Numbered from the stretch's first letter, positions 40,989-51,369 are shown. The stretch: 64,000 nt of DNA from Zooshikella ganghwensis DSM 15267 (GCF_000428585.1 NZ_AUAF01000006.1:30798-94797), one strand, 5' to 3'. Program-made: numbers and translations. Notes: a model not told the origin generated them from the sequence alone.

Positions 40989-43900
40989 GTGTACAGGCAA
41001 AAATACGTTTTTGAACGTAGGGTAGTTAAAAATATGCAGTGGTATGTGCTTGTTTTTAAATATATTAAAAAAGTGCAAAAGTACTTTTTATTGCCGTTTA
41101 TTATTTTTCTAGTTGGCTATAGTACATTGACTCATAGCTTTTTATTAAATCCTAATATTCCTTCTAGCAATTACAATTACACTTCGCATACGGCTCAAGG
41201 AGCTGTTTATGCTAGGCAGACAGTTTTAGGTGAAAATGGTGCACCTGTTTTGGTTGAGTATGACTTGAAGGGTAATGAAGTTAAGGAAATAGGAGAGCAG
41301 ACTGGTAGATATGAAAATGTCAGAATTATGAGTGGTGAGCAGTTTAATGGCTATCTTCGAAAAAAAGAAAAATTAGAAAGGCAATACTTTAACCAGTTTG
41401 ATATCTTATCTAGAGACGAGTATCAATGGACTAGGTTTGTAGATCAGAATGGAAACCATGTTGAAAAGAAAGTTTTATTACCCGATACATTATATGTATG
41501 GGTGTTAAAACCTGGCTTTATCTACCCTGGAAAAAATTATATTCTACTTGAGGTTCCAATTTATCATAATGAAGACCCTGTTTCTGTAATACCAGAAAAC
41601 TATATCAGGAGTTTGTTGGTTTCGACGGAGTCAGGAAAAATTATTTACAGAACTGAAAAGAATATTGGTTATAAAACTGGGTTTGTAGAAGGGAAAAGTA
41701 CTGGTATTAATCGTTTTTTTACGAGAAGTGCGAGTGATGTTTTATTAAACCCAATACCTAATATAAAAATGATGGCTATGACTGGCAATGGTGATTTTTC
41801 ATCTATGACCAATCAAGAAGGTAAGTATAGGCTAGAATTTTATAATCCAGCATGTCCGGGCTTTTTTCATGAGTATAGCAATCCTATTATTGCTGAGTTA
41901 AAATACAGTCGCTTTCACCCTAGAAAGACTGACTACTTTCCCTACTATCTTATAAAAGAAACCATATCTACATGTATTGGTTTAACTTCTTTGGGACCTA
42001 CAGATGAAGTATATACATCTCAAAGTGGTTACTTATATCAGAGTGTAGATTTTCCTGTAGATATGCTAGTAGTTAGAGGGAAGGGAAGTTTTTTTAATAA
42101 GCTAGATGAAAAGGTTCCTCTTGCGAGTGAACAAACAAATTTAACATTATTTGATAGCACTAAATCACTAGAAGAAAAAATAATACCTCAGCTGGACTTA
42201 AATAATGATGGGCGTTTAGATACAGTTATTCCTGGGAAAATCGAGGCTGTTTCTACGCTGGATAGCAAAAAAGTTTTTGTTGAAGTCCTAAGTGTAGAAG
42301 ATGCAGAAGTATTGGGTATTTTCTTTTCACCTGATATTTCGGGTAAGCAGCCAGATATTATCCGTCTGCCGGATTGGGCACAAGATTTACAGGATAAAGT
42401 ATTACTTACACAAATTGCTAAAGAGGATTTAGAAAATACTGATTTATATGTGGTTAGAACGTCAACAGGTGAGTTGGTTGCTGAACAGAAAGGCTTTAAT
42501 CCTTCAGCCTTGTCTAAAGATGTTGATGACAGTAGCTTTAATTTTTTAGTAAAACTACGAGGTCAGTTAGCTGAGATTTATCATCCTGGTTTTAATTTTT
42601 CTATATGGCAAGTTAGTGAAGGTTTTACAACAAATTTTCAGAAAAGGATATATGACCAAATTAGACCTGGAGAACAAATTACAATTTATTTAATTAATCG
42701 TGTGACAGGTTATCTTGGTCATAAGACCGTTACGTTAGGTAAAAATTATGCATTAATTGGTAGTAGCGATTTATCGACAGATGTTGGTGAAATACAGCTC
42801 TATCCACCTAACTTGAAACTATGGGCTATTCGTCGCCCTTATCCTTCAAGTTTTAATCAAAGCGAACATGACCAAATGATTAGCAATGAAGGAATGGGAA
42901 TAACGAATGACCAGTTAATTGTTGTGTTTTCAGAATGGTTAGACCATAACGACAATCCTTTGCCTTTTGCATTAGCGGATTATGGATTCACAGGTAGGCT
43001 AGCGCGAGTGATAGCCCCATATCAGCTGGGGCCAGCTACTGGTGGAGATGCGCATGTTGCACACTTTAGTATTCGCCCTGGTCGTCAAACTCAGTTGGTA
43101 CGCTTTCCAGAAAAAGTAGTGAGTCGTCAGCATTTTTATGTACAGGTTAATGCAACACCACAATATCGAAACCCGGATTTTTCATCTGCTCGAATTAGTG
43201 GGGAAATGCTCTTTGGTCGTCCAGAAAAGTTTGTACCTGTCAAAGTTCCTATCTTTGATGAAGATGCGGCACGGCAGGCCAATGCGATAACGGCTTCCGA
43301 ACGGCAGAATTATTTTCAATGGGTTTACCGCCCTGAACTGCAATTTAGCTTATATGATCTGGATGTGCAGTCTTTACAAATCCTCAATATCACCAAGGGC
43401 AAGGAAACGATCCGTGATGTGTTAGTCAATCCCACTCTGATTATGCCTGGAGATAAACTGTTAACTTGGTTTTATAGCTTAATTTCTCCTGAAGTCGAAG
43501 CATTAAAAAGCTGGTCGAAGCCTGGAGAGCTTGTGTTAGCCATTGGTGATCAAGAGGTGGCTGTTACGTTAGGGAAGGACCAGAAAGTAAATATTGATAA
43601 CTTGGAAAAAGTCCGTCAGTTGGATGCAGATGGGCTGCTCACCTTACGATTGTACGCCAACAACGATACCCAGAATATTTTATGGCAATACAATTTTCCA
43701 GGTCCCTTTCTACGGGTTCCAGAAAAAGTGGTTAAAGGTCGAATTAAATTAGATGTCCCCAATGAACGTGTGTGTACTAATCCTGCTCGTTTGAAATTCA
43801 TCTTACAACAACCTGCCAAAATCACCCTTACCACCCGTGACCAGTTTAGTGGGAGTGGTGGGTCTGAAACAAAGCTACTGGATGAGGTACTTTATCCAGC

Positions 43901-46900
43901 AGGTACCCATCTTTATGAGTTTGACCCCGCGGCTTACCCCAATGGACTGTTTAGCTACCAGATGACGGGCGTTTCTGAAATTTCCCATAAAAAAGAGCAG
44001 TACAACGGGGTGCTAGAGGTATTTTATGATATCGATAACCAGTTGCCTGTGGGTCATGTGGTGGAGCGCAATATTGATTTATTTACCGGCAATTTAGCCT
44101 TCTCTCGCACCGATATTGATATTCCTGGTCGCGGGGGCGGTTTACAGTTTACCCGCAGTTACAACAGCCAAAGCCGTGATGCGGGTCGTTTAGGCCGAGG
44201 CTGGAGCCATAACTATGATGTGGCGTTATACCGTACCGGCTGTGGTTATGTCATGGTCAAAGGCATGGTGTTTATTGAAGAAGGGGACCGCTATCGGCCG
44301 GGTAAAGGCTACCACGGCACCTTAAAAAAAGTCGGCAATCGTTATGACCTGTACACCAAAGATGGCACTCGCTATCACTTTCGGCAGTATGCCTTCGACC
44401 AGAGTAACCGCAGTTGGCATCTCGCTTATATCGAAGACACTAATGGTAACCAAACCCAACTGAGTTATCACGAAGGCTTGGGGGATGGGCGCCTAAAGTC
44501 CGTGGTGGACGGTGCAGGTCGCCGTTTGAATTTTTTCTATGAAAGCCGGCAGGGCGATTTCCGTATCACCAAAATCAAAGCCCCGGGTGATCTGGAAGTG
44601 GAGTTCTTCTATGACGCCCAAACCCGGTTGGTTAACCGGATCATCCGCAGCCAGCAAACGGCTGTAGAAGAAAAATACGGCTACCAAGGGGCGGTTGATG
44701 ATCCTCAGCAGATGGCCGACTGGGTGCAGCTGCATCGGATACAAAGTATCACCGATGCCAATGGACATAATACCCGCTATCAAGCCGTGCCCTACCAGCT
44801 GCAAGCCTCCGCCACTGAGAATCTGATCATGGATTCGGCCTGGTATAACCAAATCGACTATCCGGATAACACCCAGGCCCAATTCAGTTACAATGGCCGT
44901 GCTCGTCGTAATAACACAGAACTCACCACGACCGTCACCGATAACCGCGGGAACGAGACCCGTTATACCTTTAACCGTTATGGTTCCCCGTTAACCATCA
45001 CCTCCCCTGCGGGCACCATTGAACATACCTGGGCTGACTTGGATGTCTTGCTGCTGTCTCGCACCAATGAAAATGGCGTCAAGACCACCTACACCTACGA
45101 TGAACATGGCAATATCCTCACCGAAAAAGTCAGTGGAAAAGCAGACCACCCGGCCAAGGTCAATACCTATGTGCTGTTAGGGGAAGGTGCGGCTGAAGGC
45201 ACTATTAAAAACCGGCCGGCCACCCAACAGGACCGGGAAGGGCGGCTGACCCGCTTCAACTATGATAAACGAGGCAATTTGCTCACAGTCACCCATCCGG
45301 ATAGCACCACCGAAACCTTTACCTATGCCAACAATGGTGATCGCCTAACGGCCACCAATCAACGCGGCCATACCACCCGCTTTGCCTATGATGAATACGG
45401 CTATCTGGCCAGTACCACCGATGCCTTAGGCGGCATCACTCGACAGCAGTGGAATGTGCGGGGGTTAAAACTGCAAGAGCAAAATGCCCGCACCGATGTA
45501 CTGGGCCTGACCCGTTACCGCTATGATGGCTTAGGCCGCCTGATTCGCCGTATTGATGCACTGCGTAACGAACGCACCTACGCCTACGATGACAATGGCA
45601 ATAAGCTACGGGAGACGGATGAATTAGGTCGGGTCAGTGAATGGGACTACGACAGCCTGAATCGGGTGATTGAGCAGCGTAAGACCTTAGCGGGGCAGGT
45701 ATTACGCCAGCAACAAACCTATGATGCCAACGGTAATGTGCTGAGCAGCACCGACTGGCTTGGGCAGACCACTGAGTATGCCTATGATGAAGTGAATCGC
45801 CGGATTTTAGAAACCTTACCCCCCGACAGTGCCGGAGAACGAGCCCAAACCCGCTTTGCCTATGACAAAGTGGGCAATCTGACCTTAGAAACCCGCCCGT
45901 TAAACCGCATCACTGAGTACCGTTATGATGATTATGATCGGCGGGTTTATGTCGGCGCTTACCTAAACGTGGGGGGCAGTGAACGGGCCGAGCAGACCAC
46001 AACCTATGATGAGGTGGGCAATAAACTCAGTGAAACTGACCCGGAAGGGCGGCAGAGCTTTTTTGAATACGATGTTATGAATCGGTTGGTCACTCAGTTA
46101 CAACCGTTGGGCCGTACTACGCGCTTTGGTTATGATGCCGCAGGCAATCCTATCAAAACCACGGATGCCCTGGACCGCGAGATCACCCAAACCTTTGATG
46201 CCCTCAATCGCAAGATTACCGTGACTGATGCCGAAGGCCATACCACCCAGTTAGCCTATGATGCGATCGGTAATCTCACCCAAGCCACTGATGCCCTGGG
46301 CCGGGTCAGTCGTACCCGCTATGACCCACTGAACCGTGTGACGGAACAAATCGATGCCTTACAGCACGTGACCCGATTCAGTTACGATGCGGTGGGCAAT
46401 AAACTCACCGAACTATGGCCCAATGGCCGGTTACTCAGCTACCGCTATGATGACTTTGACCGTCTCACTGAGCAGCGGGATAACCTGGAAGGCAGTGCGC
46501 CGCTGTTACAGCAGGTATTTGATGGCAATGGCAACCTGCTGACCGCCACCGATGGCCGTGGCTTGGTCAGCACCTATACCTATGATCAGCGCAATCGACG
46601 GCTAACGGAAACCCTGCCAGGTAATCGTCTCACTCAGTATCAATACGATGCGCTGAATAATCTGGTGTTGCGCATTGATCCCCGCAACCAGCGTTGGCAG
46701 CAGAGCTTTGACTTACTGAACCGGGTAATCAGCGACACCGACCCCCTCGATCAGCAACAAACGTATAGTTACGACAAGGTGGGCAACCGTCTCACAGTCA
46801 CCGACAAGCGCGGCGCGACCACCCGTTATAGCTATGATGCCCTCAACCAGTTGCTGACTACCACCGATCCGCTAAGCCAAACCCTGCAGCGCAGCTATGA

Positions 46901-49900
46901 CCTGGTGGGCAATGTGTTGACCGATACCGACAAGCGCGATATTGTCAGTGCCTACAGCTATGACCGCAATAATCGCCGCCTGACCACCACCCGTGCTAAT
47001 CAGCTGCTCAGTACCCTAAGCTATGATGCAGTGGGCAATACCCTCACCGAGACGGATGCCAACGGCAATACCACGGCCTATGAATACGACAAACTGAACC
47101 GAGTGATTGTGGTGCGGCAACCGCTCGATGCCATTGTTCGTCATCGTTACAACCCAATGGGTGATCGGGTGCTGACCATTGATCCGGCGGGGCGAGCTAC
47201 CACCTGGACCTATGATGTGCGGCGACAACAGTTGAGCGAAACCCTGAATGTCACATTGACCAGCAATGGCAACCCAGCACCCGGCAGTGGTGAAACCACC
47301 ACCTATGTTTATGACAATGTGGGTAATCGCATTCAACAAACCCGCCCCTTGGGTAATGGCTGGCGCTATGTCTATGATGATGCCAACCGTTTGCAGCAGA
47401 TTACTGATGGTAACGACCAGACGACAAGTTATGCCTATGACGCCAACAATAACTTGCTGAGCCAGACCAATGCATTAGGGCGGGCCACGACGTTTGCGTA
47501 CGATGAACTGAATCGGCGTACGACTGTTACCTATCCAACAGACAGCGGCGAAACAGCACGGGTGCATCGTACGGCATATGATGCCAATAACAATATCAGC
47601 CAATACACTGATGCCTTAGGCCAGTTAATTACCTATCAATACGATGCGCTGAATCGGGAGACGCAGCGGGAGTATCAACAAGCCCAGCTGATCCCCTCAG
47701 GGGCCAGTGTGAGTCTGACCATTCAGCAGGTGACGACACAATATGATGCTAACAGTAATGTCACAGGCATGACCGAAACCTATCAAGTCAGTGGTGGTGC
47801 AGGTGGTACGGAGCAGAAAGTCATTCAGCAGGTTTATGATGATTTTGATCGGCTGAGCCAGCGCACGGACGCCTATGGGCAGGTCGTGAATTATCAATAC
47901 GATGCCAATGGCAATCGCACGGGGTTACGTTATATAGCAGGTGGGGGGACGACAAATACGCCACGTGCAACCAGCTATGTGTATGATGCGCTAAATCGAC
48001 TGGCACGGGTGGATAATCCCCAGGGCAGTACCCGTTATCAATATGACCTCAGTGGTCTACTCCTGCGCACGTTATATCCTAATAATGCATCCATCAGCCA
48101 AAGCTATGATGGCGCAGGGCGGATTTTAGCCATGGAGCATCGAGTAGGGGATACGTTGGTGTCGCAATTTCAGTACCAGTACGATGCCAACGGCAACCGA
48201 CTACAACAAATCGCCCGTAATGGCAGCACCCTGGAAACCACCACCTATACCTACGATGCGTTAGATCGACTACAACAGGTGACGTATCCTGAACAACAAG
48301 TGATGTATGCGTATGATGCAGTGTATAACCGGATACGGGAAACGACCACCGACGCGGCTAATAATCAGGTTATTAAAGATCAGGGTTTTAGCTATAACCT
48401 GCGTAATGAGTTGCTGGAAATTAAAGATCTGCCCGCTGACACTGTGGCCGTCAGTTATCAATATGATGCTAATGGTAATCAGATTCAGAAACAAAAAGCG
48501 GGTGTAACCACCGACTTTGTCTATGACATCCGTGATCATCTACGACAGGTGATGCAGGGTGGTTCCAGCGTCGGCCAGTTTTTATACGACACTCGTGGTC
48601 TACGTGTTGAGAAGTTAGGTAACCGTGGTGTAGAACGGTATACCTATGATGATCAAAGTGTCCTCGCCCAGTTAGATTCCAGCAACAATCCCATCGCCCA
48701 TTACGATTACGGCCCCGGCCGGTTAATGGCCCTCACCCACCGCGATGAAGGTACCGCCTTTTACCATTTTGATGCGCTAGGCAGTATCGTCAATTTAACC
48801 ACCACCACAGGTGCGGTACAAACCCGCACACTATATGACGCCTGGGGTCATCATCGCCTGCAAGAAGGTGACAGTTGGAACCGCTTTGGCTTTACCGGCC
48901 ATGAAGAAGATCCCGAGACCGGTTTAGTGTATGCCAAAGCCCGGTTTTATGACCCGGATGTCGGGCGCTTTTTGAGTATGGATGCCTGGGAAGGGGATTT
49001 GACGTTAGCGCCCAGTTTGCATAAGTATTTGTATGCGTATGGGAATCCGCTGGTTTGGGTGGATCCTGATGGGAAGCAGGGCTATCCCGCTACAGCATAT
49101 ACAGCGAAGAAAGAAAGGGAAGCACAGATAAGAAAGGCAGAAGAAGATGCGCTGTATGCACAGCTCGAACAAGATAGTGATCATGGTGCATTTACGGAAG
49201 AGTCTACGATAGGAGGGCTTCCTGGCGGGTATCTGTTTTATAGCAGGTCAATGAATGCTGTATTTGGCCCAGGAGGTCACTATATAGATCCAATGATACG
49301 GAGTGCTGGTAAAGAAGAATATGCTTCTTATGTGAGCTGGGAGGGGGGGTATACAAATAAATTTGTAAAAGTGTTTACCCCCGTAGCTGCAGGTCTATTG
49401 CTTTCACGAAATGCGATGAAAAGCAAAATTATTACTGAGGGGGGAACGTATTCTCCTAGGAAGTCAGTAGGACGTGCAAACACTTGCAGTATAGAAGGAC
49501 CTTGTTTTAATGAAAAAGGTCAAAAATTAACTCCTCTAACTCCAAATAATACTTCAGTTTCTGGTGCTTCAGGGACGTATGGAAAAGATTTAGGTGGATC
49601 GATACAAGAGTCTTTTAATACAGATTATGGTAGTGAGTTATCTAGGTTTAAGCGAACAGGGTTAAATATTGGGCAAGCTCCAGAACGTTTAAGAAGAGGC
49701 TTTGGAAATATACCTGAATCCGTAACTACGACGAGCGGAGTACCTATTCATCCTGTTCCAGGGAAAACAACTACAATTCTTGGAAATTATGTTGAGGATA
49801 TGGACAACATAATTAACAAACAGTTGAACTATCCTAAAACAACGGATTTCGATGCAAAGCCTGGTGGCTTTAATGTATTGAATGTACCTGATGATATGTA

Positions 49901-50114
49901 TAAAACACCGGATCAATTTTGGAATGAAATTAATAAGCCTTTTCTTGATATGGCGATAATGCGTGGTGATGATATTCTGCTAGCTACGAAACCAAGAGCT
50001 GATCTATTGCGCCGAGATGATGGTACATTAACAGGTTTTGGGCGTGAAATAGAACATCTAATTGATAATGGATATCGTTATGATAGTGTTACTGGAAAAA
50101 TGGTTAAGAACTGA
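40989..50114 (+). CDS. Rhs/YD-repeat polymorphic toxin protein
   Basis: Up to 3,041 residues from GTG 40989. The ATG at 41034 is an equally good or better start, because it puts a short basic segment directly before the hydrophobic stretch YFLLPFIIFLVGYS (signal peptide or anchor). About 1,000 N-terminal residues are beta-rich and AT-rich in DNA, with one TSP3-like 'DLNNDGRLD'. A DUF6531-like entry motif (DLFTGNLAFSRTDIDIPGRG, about residue 1030) opens the Rhs part. Dozens of YD repeats (GxxxxxxYDxxGNL) run from about 1360 to 2570. The Rhs core follows (ETGLVYAKARFYDPDVGRFL, then YAYGNPLVWVDPDG, ending near residue 2697). The Rhs cage part is GC-richer than both ends, as is common in the family. 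The last ~345 residues are a variable tip. The family delivers or releases C-terminal toxins in competition; the next gene is a candidate immunity gene. Confidence 0.92.
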   Translation: MYRQKYVFERRVVKNMQWYVLVFKYIKKVQKYFLLPFIIFLVGYSTLTHSFLLNPNIPSSNYNYTSHTAQGAVYARQTVLGENGAPVLVEYDLKGNEVKEIGEQTGRYENVRIMSGEQFNGYLRKKEKLERQYFNQFDILSRDEYQWTRFVDQNGNHVEKKVLLPDTLYVWVLKPGFIYPGKNYILLEVPIYHNEDPVSVIPENYIRSLLVSTESGKIIYRTEKNIGYKTGFVEGKSTGINRFFTRSASDVLLNPIPNIKMMAMTGNGDFSSMTNQEGKYRLEFYNPACPGFFHEYSNPIIAELKYSRFHPRKTDYFPYYLIKETISTCIGLTSLGPTDEVYTSQSGYLYQSVDFPVDMLVVRGKGSFFNKLDEKVPLASEQTNLTLFDSTKSLEEKIIPQLDLNNDGRLDTVIPGKIEAVSTLDSKKVFVEVLSVEDAEVLGIFFSPDISGKQPDIIRLPDWAQDLQDKVLLTQIAKEDLENTDLYVVRTSTGELVAEQKGFNPSALSKDVDDSSFNFLVKLRGQLAEIYHPGFNFSIWQVSEGFTTNFQKRIYDQIRPGEQITIYLINRVTGYLGHKTVTLGKNYALIGSSDLSTDVGEIQLYPPNLKLWAIRRPYPSSFNQSEHDQMISNEGMGITNDQLIVVFSEWLDHNDNPLPFALADYGFTGRLARVIAPYQLGPATGGDAHVAHFSIRPGRQTQLVRFPEKVVSRQHFYVQVNATPQYRNPDFSSARISGEMLFGRPEKFVPVKVPIFDEDAARQANAITASERQNYFQWVYRPELQFSLYDLDVQSLQILNITKGKETIRDVLVNPTLIMPGDKLLTWFYSLISPEVEALKSWSKPGELVLAIGDQEVAVTLGKDQKVNIDNLEKVRQLDADGLLTLRLYANNDTQNILWQYNFPGPFLRVPEKVVKGRIKLDVPNERVCTNPARLKFILQQPAKITLTTRDQFSGSGGSETKLLDEVLYPAGTHLYEFDPAAYPNGLFSYQMTGVSEISHKKEQYNGVLEVFYDIDNQLPVGHVVERNIDLFTGNLAFSRTDIDIPGRGGGLQFTRSYNSQSRDAGRLGRGWSHNYDVALYRTGCGYVMVKGMVFIEEGDRYRPGKGYHGTLKKVGNRYDLYTKDGTRYHFRQYAFDQSNRSWHLAYIEDTNGNQTQLSYHEGLGDGRLKSVVDGAGRRLNFFYESRQGDFRITKIKAPGDLEVEFFYDAQTRLVNRIIRSQQTAVEEKYGYQGAVDDPQQMADWVQLHRIQSITDANGHNTRYQAVPYQLQASATENLIMDSAWYNQIDYPDNTQAQFSYNGRARRNNTELTTTVTDNRGNETRYTFNRYGSPLTITSPAGTIEHTWADLDVLLLSRTNENGVKTTYTYDEHGNILTEKVSGKADHPAKVNTYVLLGEGAAEGTIKNRPATQQDREGRLTRFNYDKRGNLLTVTHPDSTTETFTYANNGDRLTATNQRGHTTRFAYDEYGYLASTTDALGGITRQQWNVRGLKLQEQNARTDVLGLTRYRYDGLGRLIRRIDALRNERTYAYDDNGNKLRETDELGRVSEWDYDSLNRVIEQRKTLAGQVLRQQQTYDANGNVLSSTDWLGQTTEYAYDEVNRRILETLPPDSAGERAQTRFAYDKVGNLTLETRPLNRITEYRYDDYDRRVYVGAYLNVGGSERAEQTTTYDEVGNKLSETDPEGRQSFFEYDVMNRLVTQLQPLGRTTRFGYDAAGNPIKTTDALDREITQTFDALNRKITVTDAEGHTTQLAYDAIGNLTQATDALGRVSRTRYDPLNRVTEQIDALQHVTRFSYDAVGNKLTELWPNGRLLSYRYDDFDRLTEQRDNLEGSAPLLQQVFDGNGNLLTATDGRGLVSTYTYDQRNRRLTETLPGNRLTQYQYDALNNLVLRIDPRNQRWQQSFDLLNRVISDTDPLDQQQTYSYDKVGNRLTVTDKRGATTRYSYDALNQLLTTTDPLSQTLQRSYDLVGNVLTDTDKRDIVSAYSYDRNNRRLTTTRANQLLSTLSYDAVGNTLTETDANGNTTAYEYDKLNRVIVVRQPLDAIVRHRYNPMGDRVLTIDPAGRATTWTYDVRRQQLSETLNVTLTSNGNPAPGSGETTTYVYDNVGNRIQQTRPLGNGWRYVYDDANRLQQITDGNDQTTSYAYDANNNLLSQTNALGRATTFAYDELNRRTTVTYPTDSGETARVHRTAYDANNNISQYTDALGQLITYQYDALNRETQREYQQAQLIPSGASVSLTIQQVTTQYDANSNVTGMTETYQVSGGAGGTEQKVIQQVYDDFDRLSQRTDAYGQVVNYQYDANGNRTGLRYIAGGGTTNTPRATSYVYDALNRLARVDNPQGSTRYQYDLSGLLLRTLYPNNASISQSYDGAGRILAMEHRVGDTLVSQFQYQYDANGNRLQQIARNGSTLETTTYTYDALDRLQQVTYPEQQVMYAYDAVYNRIRETTTDAANNQVIKDQGFSYNLRNELLEIKDLPADTVAVSYQYDANGNQIQKQKAGVTTDFVYDIRDHLRQVMQGGSSVGQFLYDTRGLRVEKLGNRGVERYTYDDQSVLAQLDSSNNPIAHYDYGPGRLMALTHRDEGTAFYHFDALGSIVNLTTTTGAVQTRTLYDAWGHHRLQEGDSWNRFGFTGHEEDPETGLVYAKARFYDPDVGRFLSMDAWEGDLTLAPSLHKYLYAYGNPLVWVDPDGKQGYPATAYTAKKEREAQIRKAEEDALYAQLEQDSDHGAFTEESTIGGLPGGYLFYSRSMNAVFGPGGHYIDPMIRSAGKEEYASYVSWEGGYTNKFVKVFTPVAAGLLLSRNAMKSKIITEGGTYSPRKSVGRANTCSIEGPCFNEKGQKLTPLTPNNTSVSGASGTYGKDLGGSIQESFNTDYGSELSRFKRTGLNIGQAPERLRRGFGNIPESVTTTSGVPIHPVPGKTTTILGNYVEDMDNIINKQLNYPKTTDFDAKPGGFNVLNVPDDMYKTPDQFWNEINKPFLDMAIMRGDDILLATKPRADLLRRDDGTLTGFGREIEHLIDNGYRYDSVTGKMVKN
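49081..50114 (+). other. AT-rich C-terminal toxin tip of the Rhs protein
   Basis: Begins just after the conserved WVDPDG of the Rhs core. It contains a Gly/Ser-rich linker and then a compact end domain (about the last 120 residues) with the motifs DQFWNEINKPFLDMAI, RGDDILLATKP and LTGFGREIEHLIDNGYRY. I recognise this ending as a type seen in other polymorphic toxins, but I cannot name its activity. Sharp change to AT-rich DNA relative to the core supports modular exchange of the tip. Confidence 0.7.
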
Positions 50115-50123
50115 GGTCATGAA

Positions 50124-50588
50124 ATGAAAGAACCATATGGGAAAGTGCTTAATTCCAATATAGCTGTGTTTAGAAAACTTGGATTTTCTAAGTCAGTTGA
50201 TGACGAATACCTTGTAGTTTTTTCGAAAGAAAACTGTTTAGTTGAAATTTCTGCTGAAAGATATTATTTGCCTTCAATTACAACTAAGCTTATCGATCAA
50301 AAAGGAAAAAAATATTCGATTCGAATAATCAGGGAAATATTGGATAAAAATAATCTTGAGAAAGACACGAAAGAGCTTGAGGAAATTAGAAGGAAGTACA
50401 GATTAGACGACAAAAATATTGATAACGATTTACGCAAAAAGGGAATTGAGGAATATATAAACTTAAGTTTTAAACAATTAGTTGGCTTTTTATCAGGAAA
50501 CCTAGATACATTAATTGTTATTGATGATCTATTTAAGGCTGAGTATTTAAAAAGGGAGGATGAATTAATGGGACATTTGAGAATATAA
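50124..50588 (+). CDS. Candidate immunity protein for the Rhs toxin tip
   Basis: A 154-residue, Lys/Glu/Ile-rich cytoplasmic protein with no signal peptide. It starts 10 bp after the Rhs stop with a GAGG-type ribosome-binding site overlapping the end of the Rhs gene (50113-50116). A mixed alpha/beta start (VLNSNIAVFRKLGFSKS, then YLVVFSKENCLVEISAERYY) is followed by charged helices. I recognise no family. Position, size, tight spacing and the same AT-rich composition as the toxin tip are the basis for calling it immunity, as is usual in Rhs loci. Confidence 0.65.
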   Translation: MKEPYGKVLNSNIAVFRKLGFSKSVDDEYLVVFSKENCLVEISAERYYLPSITTKLIDQKGKKYSIRIIREILDKNNLEKDTKELEEIRRKYRLDDKNIDNDLRKKGIEEYINLSFKQLVGFLSGNLDTLIVIDDLFKAEYLKREDELMGHLRI

Positions 50589-50611
50589 GTACAGTAAGAA
50601 AAGAAGTAAGA

Positions 50612-50740
50612 AAGGGACACCCTGTGCGCCGGGCTAAGCCGGCAAAATGTAGAGCACCAAATTGCCGCCGTACTTTTAACCAAGTTATTTATCGTGCCGT
50701 TTGGTGGCAATTTGAGCAATTTTTCAAATTAACGTCATAA
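50612..50740. repeat. REP-like palindromes and element remnant before RAYT stubs
   Basis: The GGGACACCC motif (50614-50622), seen again at 51274-51282 before the intact transposase unit, is followed by a hairpin GCCGG-GCTAAG-CCGGC (50628-50643). Next come CAAATTGCCGCC (50658-50669) and its near-complement GGTGGCAATTTG (50703-50714). This looks like the end of a RAYT-associated REP unit plus a scrap of another element. Confidence 0.5.
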
Positions 50741-50751
50741 TAAACAAAGAA

Positions 50752-51060
50752 AGGGGACATGCACTTTTTGACTTAGGACAAAATATGAGCTGAGTAGCGG
50801 TGCTAATATACTGATTATTATTTGAGCAGTATTAGATGTGAGGTTTAAGGATGACACGGCCACGAAGTCAATTAGTTAGTGTGGCGGATACGCCGTACTA
50901 TCACTGTATCTGTCGCTGTGTGCGCAGAGCTTTTTTGTGTGGTGATGATCAGGTAACAGGTAGAAATTTTGACCATCGTAAAGCCTGGTTGGTTGAGCGG
51001 CTTACTGAGTTGGTTAAGGTGTTTGCGATTGATATTTGCGCTTATGCGGTGATGTCAAAT
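50752..51060 (+). pseudogene. RAYT transposase stub A (first 70 codons)
   Basis: The ATG at 50851 begins a reading frame almost identical to residues 1-70 of the intact transposase at 51370 (MTRPRSQLVSVADTPYYHCI, then AYAVMSN). Identity stops inside the codon for the first His of the HUH motif (about base 51062) and the sequence jumps to GAGGACACTCGCTTTTTGAC, the left-end sequence of the next unit; the frame closes at 51090. The HUH His pair and the Tyr are lost, so it is inactive. The ~100 bp before the ATG is shared with stub B. Confidence 0.85.
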
Positions 51061-51063
51061 CAA

Positions 51064-51136
51064 GAAGAGGACACTCGCTTTTTGACTTAGGACAAAAAGG
51101 CATAAGAGGACACTCGCTTTTTGACTTAGGACAAAA
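51064..51136 (+). repeat. Short tandem copies of a RAYT unit left end
   Basis: GAGGACACTCGCTTTTTGAC followed by TTAGGACAAAA occurs twice, at about 51067 and 51106, separated by AGGCATAA. A variant (GGGGACATGCACTTTTTGAC) starts stub A at 50753. The direct repeats show that unit left ends have been duplicated next to each other. Confidence 0.75.
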
Positions 51137-51308
51137 TATGAGCTGAGTAGCGGTGCTAATATACTGATTATTATTTGAGCAGTATTAGATGTGAGGTTTA
51201 AGGATGACACGGCCACGAAGTCAATTAGTTAGTGTGGAGGATACGCCGTACTATCACAAGGATCGCGAAAAAAGGGACACCCTAGATTTGACTTTGATCA
51301 AAAAGTAG
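51106..51308 (+). pseudogene. RAYT transposase stub B (first 18 codons)
   Basis: The upstream 98 bp and ATG (51204) repeat stub A nearly exactly. Homology to the transposase ends after the codons for TPYYH (51257), where the sequence switches to AAGGATCGCGAAAAAAGGGA, the start of the intact unit. The resulting frame ends at 51308. It is non-functional. Confidence 0.8.
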
Positions 51309-51369
51309 TCAGGGTTGAGGGGCTATACTTTTGTTTATAAAGTAGTCAATTAGGTGTGGAGGTTTAAGG

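Noticed and set aside
44493..48539. Reverse-strand frames inside the Rhs gene
   Set aside because: Shadow frames of the YD repeats without starts, ribosome-binding sites or recognisable protein features.
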